64,000 bases of DNA from Henningerozyma blattae CBS 6284 (lineage: Eukaryota > Ascomycota > Saccharomycetes > Saccharomycetales > Saccharomycetaceae), in NCBI RefSeq assembly GCF_000315915.1, contig NC_020187.1, positions 930,001 to 994,000 on the forward strand, in the 5' to 3' direction. Numbering within the stretch: the stretch's first letter is position 1; each line of letters begins with the position of its first letter. The notes beneath the pieces are model-generated. The model did no database searches and was not told the DNA's origin. It saw only the letters and a list, made by a program, of their open reading frames with translations. Position numbers and translations under genes: made by a program. This document shows, piece by piece, positions 50,010 to 60,554 of the stretch.

Positions 50010-53000
50010 TTATTTCCCTGATGTATCACTTAACAACATACTTAGTAAACTATCCAAATCACCAGTGTTTACAAATTCATCAAATGTACCTATGTTATAA
50101 CCATTATCTGTAAGAGTAGTATTGGTAGGGTTAATTAATTCATTTTTCGACAAATTTTTATCATTGCTATTGTTATTAGTAGAGAAATTACCATCTGCAT
50201 TAGTATTAGAATTATTATATTGTATAAAATCAACATTTTGTGCGTCGTATGGTTGACTATTAGTTGTGTTATTCTTTGACAAACAGGGTGCTAATGATTT
50301 CATTGAAATATCTGAGCCAGGAGTTGGTTGAACACTTCGAGACATTTGAGAATCTGTAGAACTTGTTACTGTTGAGGAAGAATTCATCTCTGAATGATTA
50401 TTGATATCTTGGGTGACCTCTTGAGACAATGGGGATTTATGGTTAGTTTTATTTCTTGTATCCACTTTTGGAATAGTTGCAGAATTAATGGATTTTGAAG
50501 CAGAAGAAGGATTTGAAGATAATGAAAGTGGACAAGTATTTGATTTATAAAGTAAAAGTTCACTATCTGATCTTTGACTAGCGAAATGTGGAAATAAATT
50601 TCCATTTGGAGTTGTTGATAACAAAGATTGCTCAAAATTCGAAATTTCGAACCATTTTTTAAAATTAATATGAAACCCAGTTTCTTGGACTGGCTTCATT
50701 AATTTTGTAAATATATAAGATTTTGGATTTAACATGTATGAAGTTACGGTGCCCATCTCACTATCATATTCAGAAATTTTTTGGATCAATTCAGTTCTAT
50801 TTAAATTATTTGTACAAATGTAATCGAAACATAACATATGAGTTAAAATTGCATCTATTAGAATAAATTTCGAAAGGTCATTGTGTCTTTTTGAGTTAAT
50901 GATTATTTTATTATTGCAATTCTTGAAGAATAAAGTTAATTTTTCTATTCGTTTAAACACTTTTAATGATTGAACAAGTGATTCAATTGTTAAAGGAATT
51001 GTTCTTGTAGAATGTGTATTTAGAGTAATGATATGAATTAAATTAAAAAAATATATGGCCCTTTGAACACTATAATCATCAGGAACCATTAGTAATTTTG
51101 GCAAAGTGCTTGACCAAGCGTCAAAAATTTCATTGGAATATTGACCAGATTTCTTATTTAAGAAGTCTTTTGTTTCAGGAACCAGAAATCTTTGAGATAG
51201 TTGCATTGCTGAATTTTGAATATGAGCTCTTAAGGATTGGAAATGGAGTACCAAATAAAATAATTGTTGAATTAAATTATCAGCATCACAATGATCATTA
51301 TCTAAATTTGAATTTGAATTGTTATAATTTTTCAAATAAGTTTCATCATAATTATTGTTGGGGTAATTATCTACAAAATCAAAAATTGGCCTTAGTTGTA
51401 ATTTAACCATATCTAATTTTTTCAGTATTTCATCAGTTTCGGAATATAATTGATTCAATAAATTGAATTTTAAGAAGGAATGCTTTGTTGAATTTTTAAC
51501 AGATGAATATTTATTATTAAATAAAATGTTGTTCGAAAATTTGCTAAAAATAATTGTTAAACCCAAGTTACCATAATCTTTTAAATCACTTAAAGATAAT
51601 TTCGATAAATTTTCAGATAAATTATTAAAGTTTGGATTATTTATTTTATTAAAATAATCATTTGAATCTAAATAACCCAAGAATCTAAATTTTTCCGGTA
51701 ATAGACAATTTATTTTATCTTCATTTATTACAGATGGGAAACCACGCTTCATGCAATGTAATTTTTCAATCATATATAATTTCCACCATAATTGTCTTCT
51801 CTTTTCTGCTTGATATTCCTGTAGACCCACATAAAATTCCCAACGAGAAAATCCCATTTGAATAGCATAATTGATTGCAACATCTAGTACTCTTTCAAAT
51901 CCATAAAACTCACTTGCTACTAATTGTTGTTTTAAAAAGACAATTAATAATTCCAAATATTCTATTGTATTAAAATGATCATCTAAATGATAAAGAGTGG
52001 AGTTATAATAATTTGCACATAAGGAATATAATATTTCTTCCACTTGGCATAAGTTTGCAATAGTATTAATATCATTATCTGATACTATATAACCCATTAT
52101 ATCTTTATTATTTTCATCGGTAGAAGCTTGTTTATTGGGATTTAATACTGTAATTCTTCTTAATACAGTATTAAAACTTTTAGTAGCCTGATAAATCATT
52201 TTCAAGACTGTGGAAAACATCTTTAATTCATTATCATAGAAGGATAATAAAAAATCATTTGAAATGGAAGTAATATTATAAGTGAAAGGTTGTGGTAAGC
52301 ATTTAACCAAGTTAGTTAATAATTCTTTATTACTTTCTTTTACTTTTGATTGTAATATTACATTACTAATATCATTATTATTATTACTTTGTAATAAAGA
52401 CGTTAATGATTCCATTGAAGAAGAAGTGGAATGATTTAAATGATTATTATTTGTAGAATTAAAATTGGATAATAATTTCTGCTTCATCAAACCCAATTCT
52501 AAAGGAGATGACATACTTTTCATGGAATGATCCATGGAATCTCTACAAATATCGAAGAATCTTAACAGTAGATATGCACTTTCCTTTAAAGGGATCATCT
52601 TGTCACTATTTACTCTCCCCCAATCTTCTTTATATTTTGATTTCAAATCATTCACGAATTTGGAAACGTTATAACCTATACCTCGTAGGGAGATACCCAT
52701 CCAGGGGGAATATAAACCAAATATGTCATCTACTAATTTATCTTGACACAATGAATGATTAATAATGGAGGCACAACCATTATTCATCGATTGTTTAGAA
52801 AATGAATCATTGCTGACGGTTTTATTATTATCATTCCATTCAGTAATTGTATTTAAAAAAATCTTGCTTGTGTATTTATTTCTCATATAATGATATTCTA
52901 TCGAAAGATCATTTGAATTGATGGTGTTTGTATAGAATTTGACTTTATCAGGGTCAATTATTGGTTTATAATTATTTATCAAATCTTTTATTTGATTATT

Positions 53001-53633
53001 CATGTTTAAAATGGAGTTAATGATTTGCTTTTTACTAGCACTACCATTGGAATTGGATATTTTTAAATTGTTTAACAACAATAGTAATGTCTTTTGATAA
53101 TTAATCAATTTCAATTGTAAATCATGATCATCCTTATAGATACTACCTGGTTTATCAGGAACATACGTTATATCTGGCAACTCTAAAAGACTTATATCTT
53201 GGTTTATTATATCAGAATTACTATTAATGATCTTATTTGAAAGCTGTATTAAGGAATGGTTTTTCTTGGAATGAGTCGATATACTATTCTTATTCAGTTT
53301 ACTATTCTTTGATGAAGCAGATACTGGCGATAATAGAGAATCATTATTGGAAATGCTATCATCTGTCAGTATGTTGTTACTATTTGGATTATTACCTGTG
53401 GTTGGCGATATCGATCCATTTTTTGGAGAATGATTAACAATACCAGCTATTTTGTTTTTTTTCACTTTTGAGGCTCTTGGAGTAGGTGCTGAAACGGAAA
53501 ATATACATTCACAGTTATAAGTCTTACATCCTGCACAGGGTCTTTCCCCACTACATTTAATTTTCCTTCTACGACAATTGTCACAGGCCTTCGAGACCTT
53601 AGATCTTGGCCTGGTTGCGTGTTTCACTGCCAT
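50010..53633 (-). CDS. PDR1: Pleiotropic drug resistance Zn2Cys6 regulator Pdr1/Pdr3
   Basis: 1207 residues (Pdr1 1068, Pdr3 976 in S. cerevisiae). The zinc cluster is at Cys17, 20, 27, 33, 36 and 43 (KACDNCRRRKIKCSGERPC), close to both Pdr1 and Pdr3. The middle homology region (about 600-760) includes GFERVLDVAINYAIQMGFSR and RRQLWWKLYMIEKLHCMKRG. The C-terminus is Ser/Asn-rich and ends in an acidic-hydrophobic activation motif (FDEFVNTGDLDSLLSMLLSD), which in this family contacts Mediator Gal11. It binds drugs and switches on ABC transporter genes. Synteny does not separate PDR1 from PDR3: PUF4, ERG4 and SCL1 are PDR1 neighbours, LDB7 and SLA1 are PDR3 neighbours. Extra length comes from Asn/Ser runs. 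Confidence 0.93.
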   Translation of the reverse strand: MAVKHATRPRSKVSKACDNCRRRKIKCSGERPCAGCKTYNCECIFSVSAPTPRASKVKKNKIAGIVNHSPKNGSISPTTGNNPNSNNILTDDSISNNDSLLSPVSASSKNSKLNKNSISTHSKKNHSLIQLSNKIINSNSDIINQDISLLELPDITYVPDKPGSIYKDDHDLQLKLINYQKTLLLLLNNLKISNSNGSASKKQIINSILNMNNQIKDLINNYKPIIDPDKVKFYTNTINSNDLSIEYHYMRNKYTSKIFLNTITEWNDNNKTVSNDSFSKQSMNNGCASIINHSLCQDKLVDDIFGLYSPWMGISLRGIGYNVSKFVNDLKSKYKEDWGRVNSDKMIPLKESAYLLLRFFDICRDSMDHSMKSMSSPLELGLMKQKLLSNFNSTNNNHLNHSTSSSMESLTSLLQSNNNNDISNVILQSKVKESNKELLTNLVKCLPQPFTYNITSISNDFLLSFYDNELKMFSTVLKMIYQATKSFNTVLRRITVLNPNKQASTDENNKDIMGYIVSDNDINTIANLCQVEEILYSLCANYYNSTLYHLDDHFNTIEYLELLIVFLKQQLVASEFYGFERVLDVAINYAIQMGFSRWEFYVGLQEYQAEKRRQLWWKLYMIEKLHCMKRGFPSVINEDKINCLLPEKFRFLGYLDSNDYFNKINNPNFNNLSENLSKLSLSDLKDYGNLGLTIIFSKFSNNILFNNKYSSVKNSTKHSFLKFNLLNQLYSETDEILKKLDMVKLQLRPIFDFVDNYPNNNYDETYLKNYNNSNSNLDNDHCDADNLIQQLFYLVLHFQSLRAHIQNSAMQLSQRFLVPETKDFLNKKSGQYSNEIFDAWSSTLPKLLMVPDDYSVQRAIYFFNLIHIITLNTHSTRTIPLTIESLVQSLKVFKRIEKLTLFFKNCNNKIIINSKRHNDLSKFILIDAILTHMLCFDYICTNNLNRTELIQKISEYDSEMGTVTSYMLNPKSYIFTKLMKPVQETGFHINFKKWFEISNFEQSLLSTTPNGNLFPHFASQRSDSELLLYKSNTCPLSLSSNPSSASKSINSATIPKVDTRNKTNHKSPLSQEVTQDINNHSEMNSSSTVTSSTDSQMSRSVQPTPGSDISMKSLAPCLSKNNTTNSQPYDAQNVDFIQYNNSNTNADGNFSTNNNSNDKNLSKNELINPTNTTLTDNGYNIGTFDEFVNTGDLDSLLSMLLSDTSGK

Positions 53634-53923
53634 ATTAATAGATTTAATCTGTGCAATAAATATATATATATATATATATAGTTATTACACTACTGTCTAT
53701 ACTTTAGAATGTAGTAGTAAGGTATAGGAAAGGGACCTAGAATAGAATGATCTTAGAAAATCTTATATATTTCTATAAATTTGCCACTGCAGCCTACAGA
53801 TATATGTGTATATATATATGCATATATATACATATTATATATATATATATATATAGACTTCTTATGCATGTGCTATATCTCTCCACCCGCCCATTTCTTT
53901 CCCCATCATCAGCTAAGCCTTGT

Positions 53924-54029
53924 TCCGCGGAACGGTTATTTTTCCCCGGTCAAGGAGACTCCGATTCTAAATTTTCATCCGTGGAATTTGAAAATTACAG
54001 CCGCGGAAATTAAAATTTATAGCCGCGGA
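53924..54029. promoter_or_regulatory. Four PDREs (Pdr1/Pdr3 response elements)
   Basis: TCCGCGGA at 53924-53931 (in the 10-bp palindrome TTCCGCGGAA), TCCGTGGA at 53978-53985, and two GCCGCGGA (TCCGCGGC on the other strand) at 54000-54007 and 54022-54029. The consensus is TCCGYGGR. CCGCGG was seen nowhere else in the window. Autoregulation through such elements is known for S. cerevisiae PDR3 and Candida glabrata PDR1. Confidence 0.82.
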
Positions 54030-54049
54030 AATATGATTAAAAAACTTTA

Positions 54050-54073
54050 ATCACGTGACCATATTATCACGTG
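54050..54073. promoter_or_regulatory. Paired ATCACGTG sites (Cbf1-type E-boxes)
   Basis: ATCACGTG at 54050-54057 and 54066-54073, 16 bp apart. The factor (Cbf1 or another bHLH protein) is inferred from the motif. Confidence 0.55.
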
Positions 54074-54116
54074 CATTCATTCTTATGTAATTTATCGTTT
54101 TCCCGGTACGACCGTA

Positions 54117-54174
54117 TCGTATAGACCAATTATTTTTATACATCTATCATTAGTTCGTATAGTTCCTTATACGA
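54117..54174. promoter_or_regulatory. Three sterol response elements (Upc2/Ecm22 type)
   Basis: TCGTATA at 54117-54123 and 54155-54161, and its complement TATACGA at 54168-54174, about 150-210 bp before the ERG4 ATG. TCGTATA is the core bound by Upc2/Ecm22 at ergosterol genes when sterol is low. Confidence 0.75.
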
Positions 54175-54324
54175 CAACGTCATAGATCGGTTCGTGCTTA
54201 TTGTACACGCTAATTATATATATATATATATATATATATAAACGCAAATATGTCACCTTTATATTTAGAAATCCCCTTAATCATATAACATTATACCAAT
54301 TGTCAATTGTTCAGTGTTGTTGCC

Positions 54325-55731
54325 ATGTGTGAACAGACTAGTCCTTCGAAGGAGCAACCAGAAGCTTCTACTAAAAACTTCTTACCACAGGGGAAGTATT
54401 TAAAACCGGATGAAATAGAGTATGAATTCGGTGGGATTCCTGGGGTATTGGGAATGTTGATTGGGTTTCCTCTATTGATGTATTATATGTGGTTGAGTGC
54501 TGAATTCTATAATGGAAAACCTGCGTTACCTGCACAAGATCAAACATGGATGGAGTTCTTGAGAGAACTATATAACTTATTCTTAGAGAATGGGGTTCCT
54601 TCTACTTATATATGGACTGTATTCTTATCCTTCTGGTTAATTCAAATTGTATTCTATTATACTCTACCAGGTATTTGGACAAAGGGTCAACCCTTAACTC
54701 ATTTGAAAAATAAGCAATTACCATATTATTGTAATGCCATGTGGGCTCTTTATTCCACTACTGTGTTGGTTATTGTTTTACATTATACAGACATCTTCAA
54801 ATTATATACAATTATCGACTACTTCGGTCAAGTTATGACTTGTGCCATCGTCTCAGGTTTCACTTTCTCCATTGTGCTTTATATATGGACTTTATTTGTC
54901 ACACATGATTACCATAGAATGACTGGAAACCATTTGTACGATTTCTTTTTGGGAGCTCCATTGAATCCTCGTTGGGGGATCTTGGATTTGAAAATGTTTT
55001 TCGAAGTTAGATTACCTTGGTTCACTCTATATTTCATCACTCTTGGTGCATGTCTCAAACAATATGAAACATTAGGTTACATCACCCCACAATTGGGTGT
55101 CTTACTCTTAGCTCATTGGCTTTATGCAAATGCCTGTGCTAAAGGGGAAGAATTGATTGTGCCTACCTGGGATATGGCTTATGAAAAATTCGGATTCATG
55201 CTAATCTTTTGGAATATTGCAGGTGTTCCTTACACTTATTGTCATGGTACTTTATATTTGTATTGGCATAATCCAGAAGAATATAATTGGAGCTGGCAAT
55301 ATAACGTATCTCTATATGCTATCTTATTGATTGCTTATTATTTCTTCGATACTGGTAATGCTCAAAAGAATGCTTTTAGAAAACAAATGGCCGGTGACAA
55401 ATCAATTAGAAAGACTTTCCCTTTCTTACCTTACCAAATCTTGAAAAATCCAAAATACATGAAAACTTCGAATGGCTCATACTTATTGATCGATGGGTGG
55501 TATAAATACGCAAGAAAGATCCATTACACAGCAGATTGGACTCAATCTTTAGTTTGGGCTTTGACTTGTGGACTCAATTCACCATTCCCTTGGTTCTTCC
55601 CTGTTTTCTTTTTGGTCGTTTTGATCCATAGAAACCTAAGAGATCAAGCAAAATGTAAGAAGAAGTATGGCAAGGATTGGATCGAATACTGTAAGAAATG
55701 TCCTTATGTTTTTATTCCTTATATTTATTAA
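54325..55731 (+). CDS. ERG4: Sterol C-24(28) reductase Erg4, last step of ergosterol synthesis
   Basis: The ATG at 54325 ([16 protein letters not shown]) gives 468 residues (473 in S. cerevisiae); six upstream codons from a TTG are excluded. It is a polytopic ER membrane protein of the ERG4/ERG24 family: [22 protein letters not shown], a conserved [37 protein letters not shown], and the C-terminal [25 protein letters not shown]. It reduces the side-chain double bond of ergosta-5,7,22,24(28)-tetraenol with NADPH. It is YGL012W, next to PDR1. Confidence 0.97.
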   Translation: MCEQTSPSKEQPEASTKNFLPQGKYLKPDEIEYEFGGIPGVLGMLIGFPLLMYYMWLSAEFYNGKPALPAQDQTWMEFLRELYNLFLENGVPSTYIWTVFLSFWLIQIVFYYTLPGIWTKGQPLTHLKNKQLPYYCNAMWALYSTTVLVIVLHYTDIFKLYTIIDYFGQVMTCAIVSGFTFSIVLYIWTLFVTHDYHRMTGNHLYDFFLGAPLNPRWGILDLKMFFEVRLPWFTLYFITLGACLKQYETLGYITPQLGVLLLAHWLYANACAKGEELIVPTWDMAYEKFGFMLIFWNIAGVPYTYCHGTLYLYWHNPEEYNWSWQYNVSLYAILLIAYYFFDTGNAQKNAFRKQMAGDKSIRKTFPFLPYQILKNPKYMKTSNGSYLLIDGWYKYARKIHYTADWTQSLVWALTCGLNSPFPWFFPVFFLVVLIHRNLRDQAKCKKKYGKDWIEYCKKCPYVFIPYIY

Positions 55732-55913
55732 ATAATTTGTATATTTATTATATGTAATTACTAGTTTTTTTTACTATTATTATGATCGCTTAATATTTCG
55801 GAAGAAATTCAAATATTTTTGAAGAAAAAATGTCTATTAAACATTTATTAAATATTGGGAAATATAAAAAAAAATAAAATTAAACAAGTTTAAAGATATT
55901 TAGAACTGCAAGA

Positions 55914-56501
55914 ATGAAATTAGTAAAGAATAAGAGTTATTATGATATAATATCGGGTCTAGCTGCTTTTGAATGCTCACATAAAGTTACACTATCTGCA
56001 GAAGAATTAAAAGATTTAACATCGAAATCCAAAGAAAAAAATCAATCTTCTAAAGATGATAGCTCGAAACAAAAACACCAGTCAAAACATCATCATAAAA
56101 AAAATTATTCCCAACCTATACTCCATGGTTACTTAGGTGGGAAAGTAAATCTAAAGGATGCTCAGTATGACCTTTCTCATAGTTTACTAGGAGGCTATGT
56201 GCCCAAGCATCAATTAGAATCTTTATCGAGTACGGATTTTTCCTATTATTTCCATAAATCGTTATATTGTGAAGATGCTTTAGATGTTTATGATTTATTG
56301 GTAGGTAATGAATATCGTCAATTAAGAAAAAACATCTCAACCGAAACAAATCCAAATAACTCAATGGACGATGATGCTGATGGTGCAAAAAATACTAATA
56401 ATAATGTTAGAAAAGCAGTTATTTGTAAAAAATGCACTTCTAAATTTGTTGGTAACTCTAGAATGCGAGAATTAGAAAATCATTCATGTACAACTATATG
56501 A
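55914..56501 (+). CDS. LDB7: Probable RSC chromatin-remodelling subunit Ldb7/Rsc14
   Basis: 195 residues (180 in S. cerevisiae Ldb7). The N-terminus is MKLVKNKSYYDIISGLAAFE; a Lys/His-rich basic stretch (about 38-63) precedes PILHGYLGGKVNLKDAQYDL. The C-terminus has Cys171, Cys174, His190 and Cys192 (ICKKC...NHSC), a possible single zinc finger. I assign it mainly by context: in S. cerevisiae the order PDR3-LDB7-SLA1 has LDB7 pointing the same way as SLA1 and away from PDR3, as this frame does here relative to PDR1 and SLA1. I could not confirm it by sequence comparison. It begins 182 bp after ERG4. Confidence 0.65.
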   Translation: MKLVKNKSYYDIISGLAAFECSHKVTLSAEELKDLTSKSKEKNQSSKDDSSKQKHQSKHHHKKNYSQPILHGYLGGKVNLKDAQYDLSHSLLGGYVPKHQLESLSSTDFSYYFHKSLYCEDALDVYDLLVGNEYRQLRKNISTETNPNNSMDDDADGAKNTNNNVRKAVICKKCTSKFVGNSRMRELENHSCTTI

Positions 56502-56809
56502 AAAGCTGAAAATATTTTCAATTAAAAATAAACAAGCATAAGGACTTTAGTATTAACTCCCAAATGTATTATACAACGATAATGAACTAATATAATATTA
56601 GTGGAATGGCTCATACTTGCGAATTTTTTTTTTAGAATATTTTTTTTTACTTCATTTTCTATCCTCAACTTGCCATCATTTTTTATTTTATCCATGACGT
56701 GTATCTTTACATCAAACTTATAGCTTTACTTATGTCATCTTTAATTTTATAATTCATTTTGGTAAATATTTACTTTAAATATTTAAATAAATATTCTTAA
56801 TACATATAT
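56502..56809. other. LDB7 3' flank
   Basis: AT-rich DNA with T runs; upstream flank of the short frame at 56810. No other element recognised. Confidence 0.4.
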
Positions 56810-56965
56810 ATGATGAGTTATACGTATACCGGAGGATTCATTATGCAATTAGACCTGAAATTCATTACAGGATTAATGATCACATTGGTAGTTCTAGAAC
56901 CTTGTACCACACATATTGTAGGTCAAGTAGTCCAATATTGGTACCTATTCAGATCTAGGTCTTAA
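56810..56965 (+). CDS. Candidate small membrane protein, 51 residues
   Basis: ATG ATG at 56810 opens a frame that ends in TAA at 56963-56965. The peptide has a polar start (MMSYTYTGGF), one hydrophobic segment (about residues 16-30, FITGLMITLVVLE), a PCTTH turn and an aromatic-basic end (QYWYLFRSRS). Composition is mixed rather than repeat-like, and the frame lies in a spacer between convergent gene ends where no promoter is needed for the neighbours. I do not recognise a homologue. If real, it would be a single-pass membrane or mitochondrial peptide. It could equally be chance. Confidence 0.4.
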   Translation: MMSYTYTGGFIMQLDLKFITGLMITLVVLEPCTTHIVGQVVQYWYLFRSRS

Positions 56966-57027
56966 AAAAATGATAATAGTAAAAAAAAAGAAAGACTGAA
57001 GAAAAGTTAAATGCTAAACACAATTCA

Positions 57028-57789
57028 TTAATCTTGTTCGGCAATTGCAACTAATCTTTCTTCAATTTGTTCTTCAGCTAATTTAAAAAATTCACCCTCA
57101 ATAGCAACACCAACTTCAATATCTCTCTTTGAAAACTCAGTTCCTAGAGAATCGATTAATTGTGTGATGGCAAATTCAACAACCTTTTCCCAAGCATCTT
57201 CATTAATCTTTTCTTTAACATCATTTTTCTTGAACCAGTTTTCCAAACCAGTATTTATTTCTTGTTGTTTTGGACCAGTGGCGGTTGCTTTATAACCAAC
57301 ATAATAACCGGCTGGATCAGTCTTATAAATTGATGGACCTAATTCTTCATCATAAGAAATAAAAGTGAGTATGACACCTAATGGTCTCATATAAGCTCTT
57401 TGTGTATAGATTTGAGCAATATTAGCCATTCTTTTCGCAAGAACGTCACAGGGCATATCATAACCATACTTATATCTATATTCAGCAGTTTCAGTTTTAG
57501 CTTTTGTGGCAGCATTCTTAGCATCTGGGATTGGTCCATTAGCTACCAAACCAATTGTCTTGGAAATAGGGAATATATATGAAACGGTAGATGGGTCTAA
57601 TAGCTTATCTGGAACTTTCTTTTGATTAACAATTACTGCACATTTGTTACCTCTGATAGCAATGGAATTAATGTTAGTTTGATTGCAAGCTTTAAAGGCA
57701 TATTCGACTTGATATAAACGACCTTCTGGAGAAAAAATGGTAATGTGTCTATCATAACCTGCAGCAGAGGCAGCAGCGGCACCTGACAT
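57028..57789 (-). CDS. SCL1: 20S proteasome alpha-1 subunit Scl1
   Basis: 253 residues (252 in S. cerevisiae). It has the alpha-type N-terminal signature ([23 protein letters not shown]), then [27 protein letters not shown] and [19 protein letters not shown]. Like all alpha subunits it lacks a catalytic N-terminal Thr and helps form the gate of the outer ring. A PACE-like element GGTGGCGAA lies 176 bp upstream. It is YGL011C by position. Confidence 0.98.
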   Translation of the reverse strand: MSGAAAASAAGYDRHITIFSPEGRLYQVEYAFKACNQTNINSIAIRGNKCAVIVNQKKVPDKLLDPSTVSYIFPISKTIGLVANGPIPDAKNAATKAKTETAEYRYKYGYDMPCDVLAKRMANIAQIYTQRAYMRPLGVILTFISYDEELGPSIYKTDPAGYYVGYKATATGPKQQEINTGLENWFKKNDVKEKINEDAWEKVVEFAITQLIDSLGTEFSKRDIEVGVAIEGEFFKLAEEQIEERLVAIAEQD

Positions 57790-58559
57790 TTCTATTTAAC
57801 TATTATTATTTGAGATAAGTGAGTTCGTTTTATTATAATACGAATAACTATTGTCACTCAATTTCTTTTATATTATTAAAGGCTTCGAGTACACATTTCG
57901 TTATTTTCATATCTGTTTAAATCAATTAGAGATTCCTTATTTCCTTAACCTTTCTGAGTTTCTCGGTGGCGAAATTTCTAAAAGGTGAAAAAGTGAGTGC
58001 AAGGCGCTAACATAATTTAAGAATTATATTTCTACCAGTTATGAGAACGTTTTAGTTAAAATCCTAATCAAGAAATTTTACACTATAAATCTCTTCATAA
58101 AATATAATCAAGTTAACCTTATTTTACTGCTTAAGATCCTTTGTAATGAGTTGAAGATAGTAATTAAGTAAAATTAATAACACATCTATTGTAAGCTAAT
58201 AATAAATTAGCTATTTTCCTTAAATTCTGAAGCTAAATAATAAATAAAGATAATTACTTTGCTAGATATACTACAACTGTAACACTAAATGTGGTTTATT
58301 TCCTTTATAGTATGAATGTATTATCATCTATCCAGTTTCTTTTCTTTTTTTCTTAAATTCTACAATTTCCCCACAGAGTTAAATAGATTCGGGGGTACGA
58401 ATAATAGTCTATAAGTAACATTTTAAGGCTGTATATTTACTTGTGGGAAAATCCATAGCATTAGAATTATTTGAAGTTTTTAAAGAAAGAGACCCAAGGA
58501 ACTATTTCCATTATATTTAACTTACTTTTATTTATAAATATATTGCTCACTGATTAACA
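57790..58559. promoter_or_regulatory. Divergent promoter SCL1 / MPO1
   Basis: AT-rich, with the PACE-like site near SCL1 and nothing else that I can name on the MPO1 side. Confidence 0.5.
57965..57973 (+). promoter_or_regulatory. PACE-like Rpn4 site
   Basis: GGTGGCGAA, one base from the consensus GGTGGCAAA, about 176 bp upstream of the proteasome gene SCL1. Rpn4 coordinates proteasome genes through this element in S. cerevisiae. Confidence 0.65.
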
Positions 58560-59102
58560 ATGGGATACAAACCTTACGATTTACGTTCTGAACTTCGTTT
58601 CTACAAATGGTACCATCATAATCCGGTAAATGCCATAATACATAGCATATTTGTTCCAAGTATCTTATTTACATCTATGTGCTTATTATCAGCCGTTCCA
58701 TTATCGTTCTTTTCTTTTAAGATTAATCTAACTCAATTTCTTACAATATATTTTTCTGCATTCTACATTTTATTAGATAAACCAGTTGGGATACTTGCTA
58801 CTGGCATTTTAATATTAGCAAATACAATCATTATGAAACATAGTGAGCTAATTAATATTAAAATTAATTTAATAATTTTCGGATTATCTTGGATCTTCCA
58901 ATTTATTGGTCCTGGCATCTTCGAGAAAAGAAAACCTGCCTTGGTAGACAATGTAATCCAAAGCTTAGTCATGGCCCCCTACTTTATTCTGTTTGAAGCA
59001 ATTTTTATTTGTGGCGGTTACCAGTCTCTAAGAAGACAACTCCCTCAAGATATTGAAGAAATGGAAAAAGAAGCAAAGCTAAATGCACTTATCCACTGCT
59101 AA
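58560..59102 (+). CDS. MPO1: DUF962 2-hydroxy-fatty-acid dioxygenase Mpo1
   Basis: 180 residues (174 in S. cerevisiae). It starts MGYKPYDLRSELRFYKWYHH with the early His pair (YHHNPVNAIIHS) and His-containing motifs (GPGIFEKRKPALVDN) that bind iron in the family, and has four hydrophobic helices. Mpo1 is an Fe2+-dependent dioxygenase that shortens 2-hydroxy fatty acids in phytosphingosine breakdown at the ER. It is YGL010W by position. Confidence 0.95.
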   Translation: MGYKPYDLRSELRFYKWYHHNPVNAIIHSIFVPSILFTSMCLLSAVPLSFFSFKINLTQFLTIYFSAFYILLDKPVGILATGILILANTIIMKHSELINIKINLIIFGLSWIFQFIGPGIFEKRKPALVDNVIQSLVMAPYFILFEAIFICGGYQSLRRQLPQDIEEMEKEAKLNALIHC

Positions 59103-60554
59103 CCTAATCCGTCAGGATTATATTTTTGCTTACCAGTTGCTATTAAATTCCTCTTTTAACAAATACTAACAATTTTTATTACATATCCCCCAGCTGTTGC
59201 ATACAATTTCAAAGATTACTCTGATACAAAAAGAAAAATACATTCCAGAACACCTAATTAAGATACCTGAAAGGTCTAAGCCATCGCTATCTTTTTCCTT
59301 TCTTCGGAGTTTTTTCTTCTAGTTAATAAATGCTTGCCTCAAAGAAAACTAAGCAAACCATAGGAAACACATTATATTCCAAACACTATCTAAGAATTAT
59401 GTAATTGTGCTACGTGATGATTGCATTTTTGGGATCATTCTCCTATTTCTACTAGTATGGAGTATGAAGTGTAATATTACCTAGAATTACTTGTGACGTT
59501 TTCATTAGAACACGTGTCAATAACCTTTGGAATATCATGTGCGACGAAAAGTTTTTTTTATTTTTTACCCGGCAAGATGCTGAAATGGCGAAATATTATT
59601 ATCAGTTCTACCAGTTTTGTACGAACTTTGGACCAAAAGGGGCTACCCAAGTGTCGGCAAAAGCAATAGTTATTGAAGCTCGAAGACAAGGTTGAGTTAC
59701 AGTAACATAATGATACCAGAAGTCTACACTGTAGTACTAGTCAATCCGTGAAAATACCTATTTTGGTTTAATTCTGTCAGTTAGTATTTGTTCATCTATT
59801 TTTTGCTGAATCCTATTCCGTTCTAAATATTTATCTTCACACCTAGATATATCAATTTGGCGTTATTGAGATCTTATCTGTACAGCGCTTTCTATTCAGG
59901 AAGAAACATCGAATTATAAGGGATTGAATTTCCATTTGATTTTTTTGTTTTTATTTTTTTTTTCTATCTAGAGAAAAACATTACGAACTGAAACCTGTAT
60001 AGCTTGCTATCTCTATTAAGGTATTTGGAAAAAAAAAGTACATCACACCTTTTAATATCAAGAGGTACCTCTTTTCTATTCTATTTTATTTTCTTTTGAC
60101 ATTTTTCATTTTTCATTTTTTCCATTTAATAATTCTATCAGAATTCTAACTAACAATTATTGACATTAGGCGCGGCTCTTCAATATTATTATTTCGATAG
60201 GACTTTAATATATTTACATTTTTTTTGTGAAGACCTACATTCCATTTATTCTGCACTGTATATTTCTTTTTTTTAATTCTTCTATCAAGTTTTATCCCTC
60301 ATTATTACTGAACATTACTGAATATCAATTAGATTTAATTTTTTTATTTATTGAAAATATCAAACCTCCAAGTGCACCAAGATTTTAGGGACAAACAATT
60401 AATTATCGTTTAAACAAAATATACAAATTGAGCTAATTCCTTTTGATCATTTTATATTTTCATTGCATATTCCAGATAATAGAAATACAATTCCTTTTAT
60501 AATACCAACCATTTCTACTCTACATCTTTACTGCAATACCAAAAAACAAAAATT
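59103..60554. other. Long intergenic region MPO1 / SLA1
   Basis: 1.45 kb. It holds a CACGTG at 59512-59517, a 52-codon frame at 59537-59695 listed separately, and AT/T-rich DNA making a long SLA1 leader. No RNA or repeat recognised. Confidence 0.45.
59537..59695 (+). CDS. Weak candidate small protein, 52 residues
   Basis: ATG at 59537 to TGA at 59693-59695. The translation starts MCDEKFFLFFTRQDAEMAKY and ends VIEARRQG; it is rich in aromatics and Lys/Glu and is not low complexity. GC content of its second half is near 45%, higher than the flanks. No homologue recognised, and the stretch may instead be a relic or upstream regulatory DNA of SLA1. Confidence 0.25.
   Translation: MCDEKFFLFFTRQDAEMAKYYYQFYQFCTNFGPKGATQVSAKAIVIEARRQG

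Larger units (their letters stand above)
53634..54324. promoter_or_regulatory. Divergent promoter of PDR1 and ERG4
   Basis: 690 bp holding four Pdr1/Pdr3 elements, two CACGTG sites and three sterol response elements, listed separately. (TA)n runs lie at 53660-53680, 53807-53858 and 54217-54240. Order from PDR1 to ERG4 is PDRE cluster, Cbf1-type sites, SRE cluster, TA run. Confidence 0.75.
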
